Shown here in pieces: positions 32,689 to 41,166 of a DNA stretch of 41,376 nt (positions are counted from its first letter, which is position 1; each line of letters begins with the position of its first letter). Below the pieces are notes generated by a model. The model saw only the letters and a list, made by a program, of their open reading frames with translations, ran no database searches and was not told the DNA's origin. Origin of the DNA: [Zimmermannella] alba NBRC 15616 (GTDB lineage Bacteria > Actinomycetota > Actinomycetes > Actinomycetales > Microbacteriaceae); assembly GCF_001570905.1 (NCBI RefSeq), contig NZ_BCSO01000015.1, positions 1-41,376 of the forward strand, in the 5' to 3' direction. A program made the position numbers and the translations under genes.

Positions 32689-33902
32689 GCCTGCGCCTCC
32701 TTGCTCACGCCGTCGGCACTCGGCTCGGCGAGGTGCCCGCCCGCATCTGGATCCGCATCAAAGGAGGCTTCGTAGCGCTCAAGCCAGGCCCGCTGCTCCT
32801 CGATGACGGGATGCTGCTCTGCGTACACGTGCGTGAACATCTCGTCGAGCACGGGCGGCTCGAGTTCGCGGCAGCGGCGGCGGATGTCGGCGGCGAGGTC
32901 CTTCGCGCGTTCCTCGATGCGAGCAAGCTCCGCAGCATCCACGCCTTCGCTCGTGAGCCATGCGCGAAGTCGCGAGATTGGATCGCGCTGCCGCCACCGT
33001 TCGACCTCGTCGGCTTGCCGGTACTTCGTCGGGTCGTCGCTCGTCGTGTGGGCGCCCATCCGGTACGTCACGGCCTCAATGTAGGCGGGGCCCATGCCTG
33101 CGCGGGCCTCGTCGAGGCGTCGGCGCGAGACGGCGTAGCTCGCGAAGACGTCATTGCCGTCAATGCGGTCGGCGGGCATCCCGAACCCGCGAGCGCGGTC
33201 GGCGAGCGGGGTGCGCGACTGTCGCTCGACGGGAACCGAGATCGCCCAGCCGTTGTTTTGCAGGAAGAAGACAAGCGGCGCCTGGTAGCTCGCAGCGAAC
33301 ACGAGTGCTTCGTTCGCTTCGCCCTGGCTGGTGGAGCCATCACCGAAGTAGAGCATCGTGGCTTCGTCGCGCTCGCGGTCGCCGCTGCCGACTGAGCCGT
33401 CGAAGCGCTGACCCATCGCGTAGCCGGCCGCGTGGAGTGCGTGGGCGGCGATGACGAGAGTGTAGTTGCGGACGCGGTGCTCGCGCGGATCCCATCCGCC
33501 GTGGCTGTAACCGCGGAACAGGCGCAGGATGTCGACGAGGTCGACGCTGCGAACGTGGCACACCCCGTGCTCGCGGTACGAGGGGAAGACTTCATCCTGC
33601 GAGCGAAGGGCCAACGCCGAGCCGATTTGCGCGGCTTCTTGCCCCTCGCACTGCGCGAAGAGCCCGAGTTCGCCTTGTCGCTGCAGCATCGTGGCTTCGC
33701 GGTCGAAAGCGCGGACCTCGACCATGTGCTGGAGCGCGCCGAGCCAGAACTCGGTGTCGAGTCCTGTGAGCTCGTCCGCGAAAGGTTCCGCGGCGGCGTT
33801 CGGCTGCCAGCGCCCCTCCGGAGTGAGGAATTGCACCGGGGATGCCGCAGCACAGGCCGTCTTGGCATCGCCGTCAGGCGCGAAGGTGGCGTGGATCTCC
33901 AT
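32685..33902 (-). CDS. 2-oxoacid dehydrogenase E1 alpha subunit
   Basis: The 405-residue protein binds thiamine diphosphate through YFGDGSTSQGEANEALVFA and FFLQNNGWAIS (GDG...NN motif). Other conserved blocks are FPSYREHGVCHVRSVDLVDI and VTYRMGAHTTSDDPTKYR, the latter the phosphorylation-loop region in homologues. The substrate is probably a branched-chain 2-oxoacid; pyruvate is not excluded. ATG 33902 follows GGGAG; the open frame to 34073 is not conserved-looking. First gene of the E1alpha-E1beta-E2 operon. Confidence 0.93.
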   Translation of the reverse strand: MEIHATFAPDGDAKTACAAASPVQFLTPEGRWQPNAAAEPFADELTGLDTEFWLGALQHMVEVRAFDREATMLQRQGELGLFAQCEGQEAAQIGSALALRSQDEVFPSYREHGVCHVRSVDLVDILRLFRGYSHGGWDPREHRVRNYTLVIAAHALHAAGYAMGQRFDGSVGSGDRERDEATMLYFGDGSTSQGEANEALVFAASYQAPLVFFLQNNGWAISVPVERQSRTPLADRARGFGMPADRIDGNDVFASYAVSRRRLDEARAGMGPAYIEAVTYRMGAHTTSDDPTKYRQADEVERWRQRDPISRLRAWLTSEGVDAAELARIEERAKDLAADIRRRCRELEPPVLDEMFTHVYAEQHPVIEEQRAWLERYEASFDADPDAGGHLAEPSADGVSKEAQA

Positions 33903-34025
33903 TGCTCCCTTTCGAGTCGTGACCCGAGGCTGCAACCTCAGCTCGCCGCCGCAGCGCGTGAGGACGCTCCTCGCCCCACGACCTCGCGGCCTCTGGCTGA
34001 GTGTAATGAGGATTTGCGCCATTCG

Positions 34026-34038
34026 GTTGTGCGACAAC
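34026..34038. promoter_or_regulatory. Operator-like palindrome upstream of the E1 alpha gene
   Basis: GTTGT-GCG-ACAAC is a perfect 5-bp inverted repeat about 125 nt upstream of the E1alpha start. On the minus strand a TACACT hexamer, a fair -10, lies about 20 nt further on. It could be the site of a regulator of the operon, such as an Lrp-type protein, but this is a guess. No gene lies between 33903 and 34105. Confidence 0.3.
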
Positions 34039-34105
34039 GCCAAGAGAATGCGTAGTCCTTTGATGATTCCCACAACACCTGCGCGGTGCCGCTGAGCCCC
34101 ACGCC

Positions 34106-35500
34106 CTAGCCACCGGCCCGCTCCACGCGATACGACTCGGAATCCACGACGGTCGCTCCCTCATAGGCAGCGGCGAAGCTCTCCTGGATGTCCTCGAGCT
34201 CGCCCGCGCTGCTGTCGTCCACCATCTGCGCCGTCTCGACGTAGTGGTGCTGATGGTGGGCTCCGAGCGGATCTCCCGCAACGCCGGGTTCGTCCTCCAC
34301 GGATCGCGACACGATCGTCGAGTAGTCCTGGCCGAGGTCACGGATTCCTTCCAGTGCCGGGATGGGGTCCTCGGGATGCACAAACTCCACGACGTTCTCG
34401 ACCCCGCTCACGTTGATGTCGCCCACCGGCGATCCCGCCACCACGAGCGTGTCGCAGTTGTAGTCGCCGCTTGCCGCAAGGTGTGACGCCACGAGACCGC
34501 CCTGAGAGTAGCCGCCAAAGACAACCCGATCGCCCTCCTCGATGCCTGCCGCACGCATCGCTGCCTCCGTGGCCTGGATGAGCTCCGTGTCGTGCCCGGC
34601 AAAGGCAGCGCCGTTGCCCCGGTTGTCGTTCGGCCCGTCACTTTCACCGAAGCCCGGATCGGCGGTGCCAGCCACGAGCACCTCATAGAAGGTGTTGCCG
34701 TTGGCATCCTGGTACGTCGTGATCCGCACCTGCGGGCCTTCCTTCTCGGAGGGCGGGATGCGGTCCATGAGCTGCCCGTAGCCGCTCGGCGGCGTCGTGA
34801 TGGGCTTCCGCGCATCCGCACTCCCCTGCTGGGCCCCCGTGTAGGAGGTCACCGGGTCTCGCGTGGGCTCGACGCTCACGGGCCGCTTCGGGTCTGAGCC
34901 GAGCGCGGTCGCCACCGGCGAGACGATGTGCGGCGGCTTGAACGGTGTCGGCACACCCACCGTCGCCTCATCGAGGTACTCAACGCCGATGCGCAGCCAG
35001 TCCGGGAAGGCGCGGGACCCCACCGGATTCGCGGTCTGCGCCAGCTCCTCCAGCGTCGGCAAGCGCCCTTCGGCTATCGAGTCGAGCGTCTCATCGACGA
35101 TGTTTCGGACGGCGGTCGGGCCCCACACGACGAGCGCACCGAACGCCACGAGGCCAGCACCCACAAGCGGCGGCGCCCACCCGACCAGGAGCGCGCTGCT
35201 CCCAAGCACGGTCTTGACGGCCTGCATCGCAACAGCGTCCGCCGCCTCGTACATTCCGGCCCCGAGCTGGAGCTGCAGTTCGAGCCCCGAGAGCGCAAGA
35301 TGCACCTTGCCGAGGTCACCAGAGGCCCGCTCCACGCGGGCGCGCGCATCCTCGAGTTCCACCCCGCACGCCGAGATGCCCGGATCCGGCACCCACGCCC
35401 CCGAGCAGCGACGACTCGCGCGGTCAATCGAGTCAACCGCCTCCCCCAGCTGTGTCGCCGCCGAACGCAGCGAGCACTCATCCACCGTGAGCGCGCTCAT
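34106..35500 (-). CDS. Alpha/beta hydrolase with WXG-like N-terminal domain
   Basis: The 464-residue protein has a helical N-terminal region (1-100: MSALTVDECSLRSAATQLGE ... GKVHLALSGLELQLQ) like ESX-type proteins, a hydrophobic segment (about 104-135, LLVGWAPPLVGAGLVAFGAL), a Pro-rich stretch, and a C-terminal alpha/beta hydrolase domain. The nucleophile is in VVFGGYSQGGLVASHL (Ser about 331), the acid probably in VHPEDPIPAL, and the His in the HHQHHY region. It resembles cutinase/PE-PPE-like secreted esterases in layout. It is coupled by ATGA to the WXG-like gene before it. Type VII export is inferred; no secretion genes are in the window. Confidence 0.75.
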   Translation of the reverse strand: MSALTVDECSLRSAATQLGEAVDSIDRASRRCSGAWVPDPGISACGVELEDARARVERASGDLGKVHLALSGLELQLQLGAGMYEAADAVAMQAVKTVLGSSALLVGWAPPLVGAGLVAFGALVVWGPTAVRNIVDETLDSIAEGRLPTLEELAQTANPVGSRAFPDWLRIGVEYLDEATVGVPTPFKPPHIVSPVATALGSDPKRPVSVEPTRDPVTSYTGAQQGSADARKPITTPPSGYGQLMDRIPPSEKEGPQVRITTYQDANGNTFYEVLVAGTADPGFGESDGPNDNRGNGAAFAGHDTELIQATEAAMRAAGIEEGDRVVFGGYSQGGLVASHLAASGDYNCDTLVVAGSPVGDINVSGVENVVEFVHPEDPIPALEGIRDLGQDYSTIVSRSVEDEPGVAGDPLGAHHQHHYVETAQMVDDSSAGELEDIQESFAAAYEGATVVDSESYRVERAGG

Positions 35501-35853
35501 TGGGCAAGCTCCGCAATCTCGGCGTTCACGATGTCGAGGGCAGCCGACAGTGAGGCGTAACTCTGCACGACATCCGTCTTCGTGAACGCGATCGCATCCG
35601 TCGCCAAACCAAGTTGGAGGCGATACGCCTCCGCCGCGAGCCCCTCCCAGGTCACGCTCGACGCCGATGCAAGCTCGGGCTCAGTCGTGTCGATGATCTC
35701 ACGATGGACGCCGTCAAGGTCCACCATGCAAGCTTCAATCTCGGTCGCGAGCACGCGCAATTGCTCGAGTTTTCGCTCCTTCGCCGCGTGCGCCAGTGCG
35801 GCAGCCATCGGATCGGCGGTCGCGCCCGCCGCCAGGGCAGTGGTCAAGGTCAT
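35497..35853 (-). CDS. WXG100-like small helical protein
   Basis: The 118-residue, almost entirely helical protein has a WXG-type turn in SSVTWEGLAAEAYRLQLG (W69, G71) between two long helices: AAKERKLEQLRVLATEIEAC before and QSYASLSAALDIVNAEIAEL after. This matches ESX/WXG100 partner proteins, though it is slightly longer than 100 residues. Its ATG 35853 follows GGAGC. The stop overlaps the start of the hydrolase, which itself begins with a WXG-like domain. The two may form a heterodimer for type VII export. Confidence 0.7.
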   Translation of the reverse strand: MTLTTALAAGATADPMAAALAHAAKERKLEQLRVLATEIEACMVDLDGVHREIIDTTEPELASASSVTWEGLAAEAYRLQLGLATDAIAFTKTDVVQSYASLSAALDIVNAEIAELAQ

Positions 35854-36032
35854 GGTCAGCTCCGTTCCTCGCGCACAGCGAAGATCATCCGGCAACAAGC
35901 CGCCACTCACGCCCCGAAATTCTGTGAGCGGATGCGCAATCCACAGGCCAAATCTGGATCGACGCCCACCAAACGCGGGGATTCCGCCCGAGATCGGGAT
36001 CTCCACACCACACGCCACCCAGATGCGAGACA

Positions 36033-36575
36033 ATGGCAGGGATGACGCGCTCACCAGCCCCGGCCTTCCGCCTGTGCTTTGTCTGCACAGGCAATATCTG
36101 CCGCTCCCCAATGGCCGAGGTGATCTTCCGCGAACTCACGAACACCGCAGGCCTCGCGGAGCTCATCTCCATCGATTCCGCAGGCACCGGCGAATGGCAC
36201 GTCGGCGAAAAGGCCGACCCGCGCACGCGCGCCGCACTCAAGCGCATCGGCTACTCCGGCGAACAGCACCGCGCCAAGCAATTCGACCCCGCTCGATTCG
36301 AGGACTACGACCTCATCCTCACCTTCGACCGCGGCCAGCAGCGCGCCCTCCGCGCCTGGGCTGACACCGACGAGCAGCGCGCCCTCATCACGCCGCTGCT
36401 GTCCTTCCACCCGAGCCCCGACGCGGGCGAGGAAATCCCCGACCCCTACTACGGCGACGACGACCTCTTCGACGACGTCCGCGACCTCATCGAAAGCGCC
36501 TGCCAAGGCCTCCTCGCACAGCTCGAACCCGTCGTCCGCCAGGCCGCCCTCGACACCTCCGGCGACGCCAACTAG
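36033..36575 (+). CDS. Low-molecular-weight protein tyrosine phosphatase
   Basis: The 180-residue protein has the P-loop LCFVCTGNICRSPMAEVIF (C-x5-R-S), SIDSAGTGEWHVGEKADPRT, and the general acid segment EIPDPYYGDDDLFDDV (DP). These are complete for an active phosphatase that removes phosphate from protein tyrosine, in bacteria often linked to polysaccharide export. An internal ATG at 36042 (MTRSPAPAF) is an equally possible start; neither has a strong ribosome-binding site. It precedes purB by 38 nt and is divergent from the WXG-like gene. Confidence 0.92.
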   Translation: MAGMTRSPAPAFRLCFVCTGNICRSPMAEVIFRELTNTAGLAELISIDSAGTGEWHVGEKADPRTRAALKRIGYSGEQHRAKQFDPARFEDYDLILTFDRGQQRALRAWADTDEQRALITPLLSFHPSPDAGEEIPDPYYGDDDLFDDVRDLIESACQGLLAQLEPVVRQAALDTSGDAN

Positions 36576-36613
36576 CCCCCCATCCCGTACCTGGCACACC
36601 AGTAAGGAACCTC

Positions 36614-37993
36614 ATGCCTCTGCCTCCGCAGCTTCTGAGTCCCCTCGACACCCGCTACCGCGCCCCCATGGAGGCCCTCGGCGAGCACCTCTCCGAAGCC
36701 GCCCTCAACCGCGCCCGTGTGCACGTCGAGGTGGAGTGGCTCATCTTCCTCACCAACCGCAGCTTCTTCGGCTCGACCCCGCTGAGCGCCGAGCAGCAGC
36801 AGTCGCTGCGTGACATCGTCACGAACTTCGGCCAGGCCGACATCGACGAGCTCGCCAGCATCGAGGCGACCACTCGCCACGACGTGAAGGCCGTCGAATA
36901 CTACGTTCGCGCCCGCCTCGCCGAGCGCGGCCTCGAGCACATCGCCGAACTCACCCACTTCGCCTGCACGAGCGAGGACATCAACAACCTCTCGTACGCG
37001 ATCACGGTGCGGGACGCTGTTGCGAAGGTGTGGCTGCCGAAGGCACGCGCCCTCACCGACCGCTTCGCAGAGCTCGCCGAAGAGTTCCGCAACGACGCGA
37101 TGCTCTCGCGCACCCACGGTCAGCCGGCCACGCCGACCACCCTCGGCAAGGAAATGGCCGTGTTCGCGCACCGCCTCCGCCGCCAGCTGCGCCGCATCGA
37201 ACAGACCGAGTACCTCGGCAAGTTCGCGGGCGCCACCGGCAACTTCGCCGCCCACCGTGTCGCCTCGCCCGAGACGAACTGGCAGGACATCGCCGCCGAG
37301 TTCATTTCCGGCCTCGGCCTCACCTGGAACCCGCTCACGACGCAGATCGAGTCGCACGACTGGCAGGCAGAGCTCTACGCGGATGTCGCGCGCTTCAACC
37401 GCATCCTGCACAACGCCTGCACCGACATCTGGACGTACATTTCGCTCGGCTACTTCCGCCAGATCCCGCAGGCGGGCGCGACCGGTTCGTCAACGATGCC
37501 GCACAAGATCAACCCGATCCGCTTCGAGAACGCCGAGTCGAACCTCGAGTTGTCGTGCGCGATCCTCGACTCCCTCGCGTCGACGCTGGTCACCAGCCGT
37601 CTGCAGCGCGACCTCACGGACTCGTCGAGCCAGCGCAACATCGGCGTCGGCTTCGGCCACTCCTTCCTCGCCCTCGACAACGTGACGAAGGGCCTGGGCG
37701 AGATCGCCGTCGACCGCGAGCTGCTCGCCGCCGACCTCGACCACAACTGGGAAGTGCTCGGCGAAGCCATTCAGACCGTCATCCGCGCCGAGATCGTCGC
37801 GGGCCGCTCCACGATCAGCGACCCGTACGCAGTGCTCAAGGAGCTCACGCGTGGCCACCGCGTCAGCCGCGACGAGCTGCGCGAGTTCGTGCAGGGTCTC
37901 GAGATCGGCGACGAGGCGAAGGCCCGCCTGCTCGAGCTCACTCCCGGCACCTACACCGGCGACTCGGCAGAGCTCGTCTCGAAGCTCAGCTAG
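36614..37993 (+). CDS. purB: Adenylosuccinate lyase
   Basis: The 459-residue protein carries the fumarase/aspartase signature GSSTMPHKINPIRFENAE (about 291-308), plus THFACTSEDINNLSYAITV and SRTHGQPATPTTLGKEMAVF with the catalytic His. It cleaves SAICAR in purine synthesis and adenylosuccinate in AMP synthesis, releasing fumarate. The length fits the E. coli-like PurB subgroup. ATG 36614 follows TAAGGAA. A strong terminator ends the transcript. Confidence 0.96.
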   Translation: MPLPPQLLSPLDTRYRAPMEALGEHLSEAALNRARVHVEVEWLIFLTNRSFFGSTPLSAEQQQSLRDIVTNFGQADIDELASIEATTRHDVKAVEYYVRARLAERGLEHIAELTHFACTSEDINNLSYAITVRDAVAKVWLPKARALTDRFAELAEEFRNDAMLSRTHGQPATPTTLGKEMAVFAHRLRRQLRRIEQTEYLGKFAGATGNFAAHRVASPETNWQDIAAEFISGLGLTWNPLTTQIESHDWQAELYADVARFNRILHNACTDIWTYISLGYFRQIPQAGATGSSTMPHKINPIRFENAESNLELSCAILDSLASTLVTSRLQRDLTDSSSQRNIGVGFGHSFLALDNVTKGLGEIAVDRELLAADLDHNWEVLGEAIQTVIRAEIVAGRSTISDPYAVLKELTRGHRVSRDELREFVQGLEIGDEAKARLLELTPGTYTGDSAELVSKLS

Positions 37994-38012
37994 CTCGGCG
38001 CTCCGCAAACAC

Positions 38013-38053
38013 ACGGCTGTGGCCCCCTCGAGGTGAGGGGCCACAGCCGTTTT
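38013..38053 (+). terminator. Intrinsic terminator of purB
   Basis: ACGGCTGTGGCCCC and GGGGCCACAGCCGT form a perfect 14-bp stem with a 10-nt loop, then TTTTGG. It is 19 nt after the purB stop and a textbook rho-independent terminator. Confidence 0.93.
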
Positions 38054-38104
38054 GGTTATTCTCGACGCGTGAGCCTTCGCGGCGACGCAGCAGACGGTGC
38101 GCGA

Positions 38105-38437
38105 TTACGCCTCGTCGCGGTGCGGCTCCTCACGAACCGCGTTCTTGTCGCCGAGGGCAGCATCCGCGTCAACACGGAGTCGGTGCTCCTCATCGCCTTC
38201 CTCCGTCTCGAAACGGTCGAGGTAGACCGGGACGTCAGGATTCGGCTTGTACGAGAGCACGAGCATCGCAAGCACCACCGTCGCGACGATGAACACGACA
38301 CCGCTGAAGATGAGCGCGAGATCGAAGTTCCGCAGCGACAGGATCACGAAGAAACCGGTGAACAGCGCGAGCGCACCAGCAATACCGAGAAGCTGGAAGG
38401 GCTTGAGCAGCGCCTTACCCTTCTGACGATCGGTCAC
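38105..38437 (-). CDS. Two-helix membrane protein of unknown function
   Basis: The 110-residue protein has two membrane segments (about 15-35, LLGIAGALALFTGFFVIL; 39-62, ALIFSGVVFIVATVVLAMLV), then an acidic hydrophilic tail (DRFETEEGDEEHRLRVDADA). I recognise no domain. It is coupled by ATGA to the HdeD-like gene upstream, so the two membrane proteins are made together and may form a complex. Confidence 0.8.
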   Translation of the reverse strand: MTDRQKGKALLKPFQLLGIAGALALFTGFFVILSLRNFDLALIFSGVVFIVATVVLAMLVLSYKPNPDVPVYLDRFETEEGDEEHRLRVDADAALGDKNAVREEPHRDEA

Positions 38438-39120
38438 GAACGAGCCTCCTTGGGGGCATCAAGTATGCGAGCAGCATCACGCTGCGCGAGACGAAGCGAA
38501 AAACCTTCAACAATGAGCAGCACGCCCAGCAGCGCAAAGTACGCGCCAACAAACCCAACGGCCTGCGTGGACGCAGTGAGCGCACCCTGGACCTGCTCGA
38601 TGCCACCGTACTCCTGACGCAGATCCGGCGGCACGATCGCCACGATAAGGCCGAGCAGCACCGTAAGGGCGCCGGTGAGCATCGCATCCCGGCCGAGCAC
38701 GCCGCGGCGGCGAGCAAGCCAGCCCGCCATGATCTCGAGCGCGCCCGTCACGAACGCCCACACCGCCACCAGCACAATGAAGGTGCCGGCCGTCGCCTCG
38801 TCGCCGAATACGGCGCCGAGGACGAGCGCCGTGCCGCCAGCGATTGCTGAGAGTACGCCGCGCGCGAAGGTCTGCAGGCGGGTGGGATGACGTCGGATGC
38901 CGACCGCTTCGAAGGCGACGAGCACGCCCGACAGCAGCACGCACACACCGAACACGAGCAGGCCGAACTTCGGCGAGTGGTTCGGCGTGAAGGTGATGAC
39001 GGCGGCGCCAATGATGGCGGGTACCGCGCGAAGCAGCATCGATGCCCAGGCGCGTCGCGGGACAGCGGCGGTCGCCTCGGTCTCCTCCGTCGGCAACGAC
39101 GCGTGGGCGTGCTGAATCAT
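38434..39120 (-). CDS. HdeD/DUF308-family membrane protein
   Basis: The 228-residue protein has about six helices in two similar halves, with LLVFGVCVLLSGVLVAFEAV and AVWAFVTGALEIMAGWLARR, the G-x3-E-x3-G pattern of HdeD-like DUF308 proteins. E. coli HdeD gives acid resistance at high cell density; most homologues are uncharacterised. Start ATG 39120 (MIQHAHASLP). Confidence 0.82.
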   Translation of the reverse strand: MIQHAHASLPTEETEATAAVPRRAWASMLLRAVPAIIGAAVITFTPNHSPKFGLLVFGVCVLLSGVLVAFEAVGIRRHPTRLQTFARGVLSAIAGGTALVLGAVFGDEATAGTFIVLVAVWAFVTGALEIMAGWLARRRGVLGRDAMLTGALTVLLGLIVAIVPPDLRQEYGGIEQVQGALTASTQAVGFVGAYFALLGVLLIVEGFSLRLAQRDAARILDAPKEARS

Positions 39121-39247
39121 CGGAGGTCCAATCGTGGATGCGAGGCAGGGGGCGCTGGGCGGGCGCCGATGCACAGATTCTACCAAGCGGGTGCGATGGG
39201 CCGCCGTGGCTGGGGCAGTTGGGTGACCCTGCTGACGGCTTCGGTGT

Positions 39248-39694
39248 CTAGGCCTGTTCGGCCGGCTCCGCCCACTGCGGTGGAACCGTCGCGTGCGGCG
39301 GGCGGGCGACCTCCTCGATGAGCCCCTCGCTCGGGTCGGCGCCGATCTCCAGGATCCGGTTGTGCTCGTCGACGTGGACGACCGCCGGGGAGAAGTTGGG
39401 AGCTTCCTCGTCATCCATGAGCCCGTACGCCATGATGATCACGAGGTCGCCGACCGCCCCAAGCCGGGCCGCGGCACCGTTCAGGCCGATGACGCCAGAT
39501 CCGCGCTCCCCCGGAATGAGGTACGTCTCAAAGCGTGCGCCGTTGTTCACGTTGACGATCGACACCTTCTCACCCGGGAGCAGACGCGCAGCATCCAGCA
39601 GCTCCTCGTCGACCGTGAGCGAGCCGACGTAGTGGAGATCTGCCTGCGTCACCGTGGCGCGGTGGATCTTCGACGTAAACATGGTCCGAAGCAT
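39248..39694 (-). CDS. panD: Aspartate 1-decarboxylase
   Basis: The 148-residue proenzyme has [20 protein letters not shown] followed by [14 protein letters not shown]. The Gly24-Ser25 bond is where self-cleavage makes the pyruvoyl cofactor. INVNNG-like [13 protein letters not shown] and [20 protein letters not shown] are also conserved. It makes beta-alanine for pantothenate and CoA. ATG 39694 follows GGGAGG. No other pan gene is nearby. The C-terminal extension ([17 protein letters not shown]) is longer than in E. coli. Confidence 0.95.
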   Translation of the reverse strand: MLRTMFTSKIHRATVTQADLHYVGSLTVDEELLDAARLLPGEKVSIVNVNNGARFETYLIPGERGSGVIGLNGAAARLGAVGDLVIIMAYGLMDDEEAPNFSPAVVHVDEHNRILEIGADPSEGLIEEVARPPHATVPPQWAEPAEQA

Positions 39695-39883
39695 GGGGCC
39701 TCCCAAAACTGCGTCGGCCGATCCGGCGCCCGCGGAATGCTAACAGCCGCGCGGCCCGTGGGCCAGAGGCGGCGCGCGCCGAGGCCGAGGGTCGCCGGGC
39801 GAAATTGACAGCTGCAATGCAGCCGAGCCGAGCCAGGATGAGCACGGCTCACTCTTGCCTTCCCCCGAGCGAAAGTCCACACC

Positions 39884-40135
39884 ATGGCTGCCGATTCGGT
39901 GCCTGGCATGGGTCCGGACACGATCTTCGGCAACAACATCTCGCTCGCCTTCACGGGCCCAGAAGAGGATCTCTTCCGCGGGTGGTTCGACGCGCTCGCT
40001 GAGGGTGGCCAGGTTGTCATGCCGCTTGAGCAGCGGGGGTGGGGCGACCTTTACGGCGCCCTCGTCGACAAGTTCGGCATGACCTGGATGTTCAACATCG
40101 AGAACAAGGACGCCCCTGCCCGCCAGGCCAACTAA
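39884..40135 (+). pseudogene. C-terminal fragment of a PhnB-like VOC protein
   Basis: The 83 codons read GNNISLAFTGPEEDLFRGWF, ALAEGGQVVMPLEQRGWGDL and YGALVDKFGMTWMFNIENKD. This is the second half of a PhnB-type vicinal-oxygen-chelate protein, normally about 140 residues. The first half, with its own metal ligands, is absent: nothing like it is present in any frame back to panD. It has an ATG at 39884, so a short protein might be made, but a remnant left by deletion is likelier. Palindrome B begins 3 nt after its stop. Confidence 0.65.
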
Positions 40136-40138
40136 CCC

Positions 40139-40213
40139 TGTGCAGTAATGGCAGTATTTGGGGCTTCGAGGCGCACCACGCCTTGAAGCCCCAAATACTG
40201 CCTTTTATGCACA
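40139..40213. repeat. 75-nt intergenic palindrome (element B)
   Basis: Two 35-nt arms (TGTGCAGTAATGGCAGTATT... and its complement ...TTTTATGCACA) pair at 31 positions around a 5-nt loop CACCA. It differs from copy C at only two of 75 positions. It starts 3 nt after the VOC fragment's stop. Its right end encodes the last two codons and TAA of the DUF559 gene on the other strand. Confidence 0.93.
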
Positions 40214-41101
40214 CCGCACCACCGGATCCGCGCGCCCCGCACGCCTCCACAGGCAGTTCGCGCGCGTCCATTTGTGCGCATCGGCGCGCACCTTACCAAT
40301 GAGCAGTTGTTCCACCGCATCGAGGTCGCCCATGACGTCGCGATAGGTGAAACGCAGGACCGTGAACCCGAGCGCGTGCAGCATCCGGTCTCGCTCACGA
40401 TCCCGCTGAAACTGCACTGAGTCTGCGTGATAGGCCTCGCCGTCCACCTCGATGATCAGGCGATCGCCCAAGAGAAAATCCACTCTCCCGACGCCCGCAA
40501 TCACGACCTGGGCCTGGAATTGCACACGGAGACGCGTCAACAAGAGACGCATGACTGTCTCAACCCCAGACTCGGCAAGGCCGTCGCTGCGGACGATGAC
40601 ACGTCGCCCCGCTGAACTTGTCCAACGCCGCAGCTCGTGGAGATCGTCGTCGAGCACGAGTCTGCGTTGGCGAGCGGAGTCGAGCACCGCAACGGCGTCG
40701 TCAGCGGGGAGACAGCTCAGGGCGCAGAGCACTGACTTCAGCCCGGAATCACTCGCCCGTACGAGGGGCTCACCGATTTCGCGAGGGAGGATGTGCGACT
40801 GCACCCCGCCACTCACCTTCTCGCGTCGCGTGAATCGCACGTGCAGTCCACCGACCCCGGGCGGACGCCAGACCCCAAACTGCTCGAGGACACTCACGCA
40901 GCTCAGGACTCCACCAAAGCGGATGGCCTGCACCACACGCTCATCCGCGGAAGGCGCCGCAAACCACTTGCGTCGGAGTGAGACGAGCCGACCTCGACGG
41001 ACGAGGCGCGCCACATCCGCACGCGACAGTCCTATGCCGTACAGCTGTCTGCTGCTCACGACTCCGTTCGAGGCATGAATAACTGCTTCAAGTTCCCCCA
41101 T
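40205..41101 (-). CDS. DUF559 (Vsr-like) endonuclease with AbiEi-like N-terminus
   Basis: The 298-residue protein begins with a winged-helix-like segment (SRQLYGIGLSRADVARLVRR, about 17-36, then GRLVSLRRKWFAAP) as in AbiEi-type antitoxins. The C-terminal part (about 195-285) is a Vsr/PD-(D/E)xK-like nuclease domain: VGRVDFLLGDRLIIEVDGEA, YHADSVQFQRDRERDRMLHA and LGFTVLRFTYRDVMGDLDAV. The Asp and Glu pair (VDFLL, EVDG) could be catalytic. Homologues are common in actinobacteria and their role is unknown. It lies between palindromes B and C, and B supplies its stop codon. The ribosome-binding site (TTGAAGC) is poor. Confidence 0.85.
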   Translation of the reverse strand: MGELEAVIHASNGVVSSRQLYGIGLSRADVARLVRRGRLVSLRRKWFAAPSADERVVQAIRFGGVLSCVSVLEQFGVWRPPGVGGLHVRFTRREKVSGGVQSHILPREIGEPLVRASDSGLKSVLCALSCLPADDAVAVLDSARQRRLVLDDDLHELRRWTSSAGRRVIVRSDGLAESGVETVMRLLLTRLRVQFQAQVVIAGVGRVDFLLGDRLIIEVDGEAYHADSVQFQRDRERDRMLHALGFTVLRFTYRDVMGDLDAVEQLLIGKVRADAHKWTRANCLWRRAGRADPVVRCA

Positions 41102-41151
41102 GCTTCAACTGCACCAGGGTTTTCGCCGCAAGAGTCGGGGTCAGGCAAATC

Positions 41152-41160
41152 TGTGGATAA
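41152..41160 (-). other. Perfect DnaA box
   Basis: TGTGGATAA is the complement of the DnaA box TTATCCACA. It is 7 nt before palindrome C and upstream of the DUF559 gene. A second perfect box is at 20150-20158. One isolated 9-mer may be chance. Confidence 0.3.
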
Positions 41161-41166
41161 GTCAGT

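Noticed and set aside
35936-36010. Possible ninth palindrome near CCAAATCTGG (35951-35960)
   Set aside because: Only one arm resembles the D/F core; no matching second arm is present within 80 nt.
39805-39810. Perfect TTGACA as -35 of a promoter for the VOC fragment
   Set aside because: No TAnnnT lies 16-19 nt downstream.
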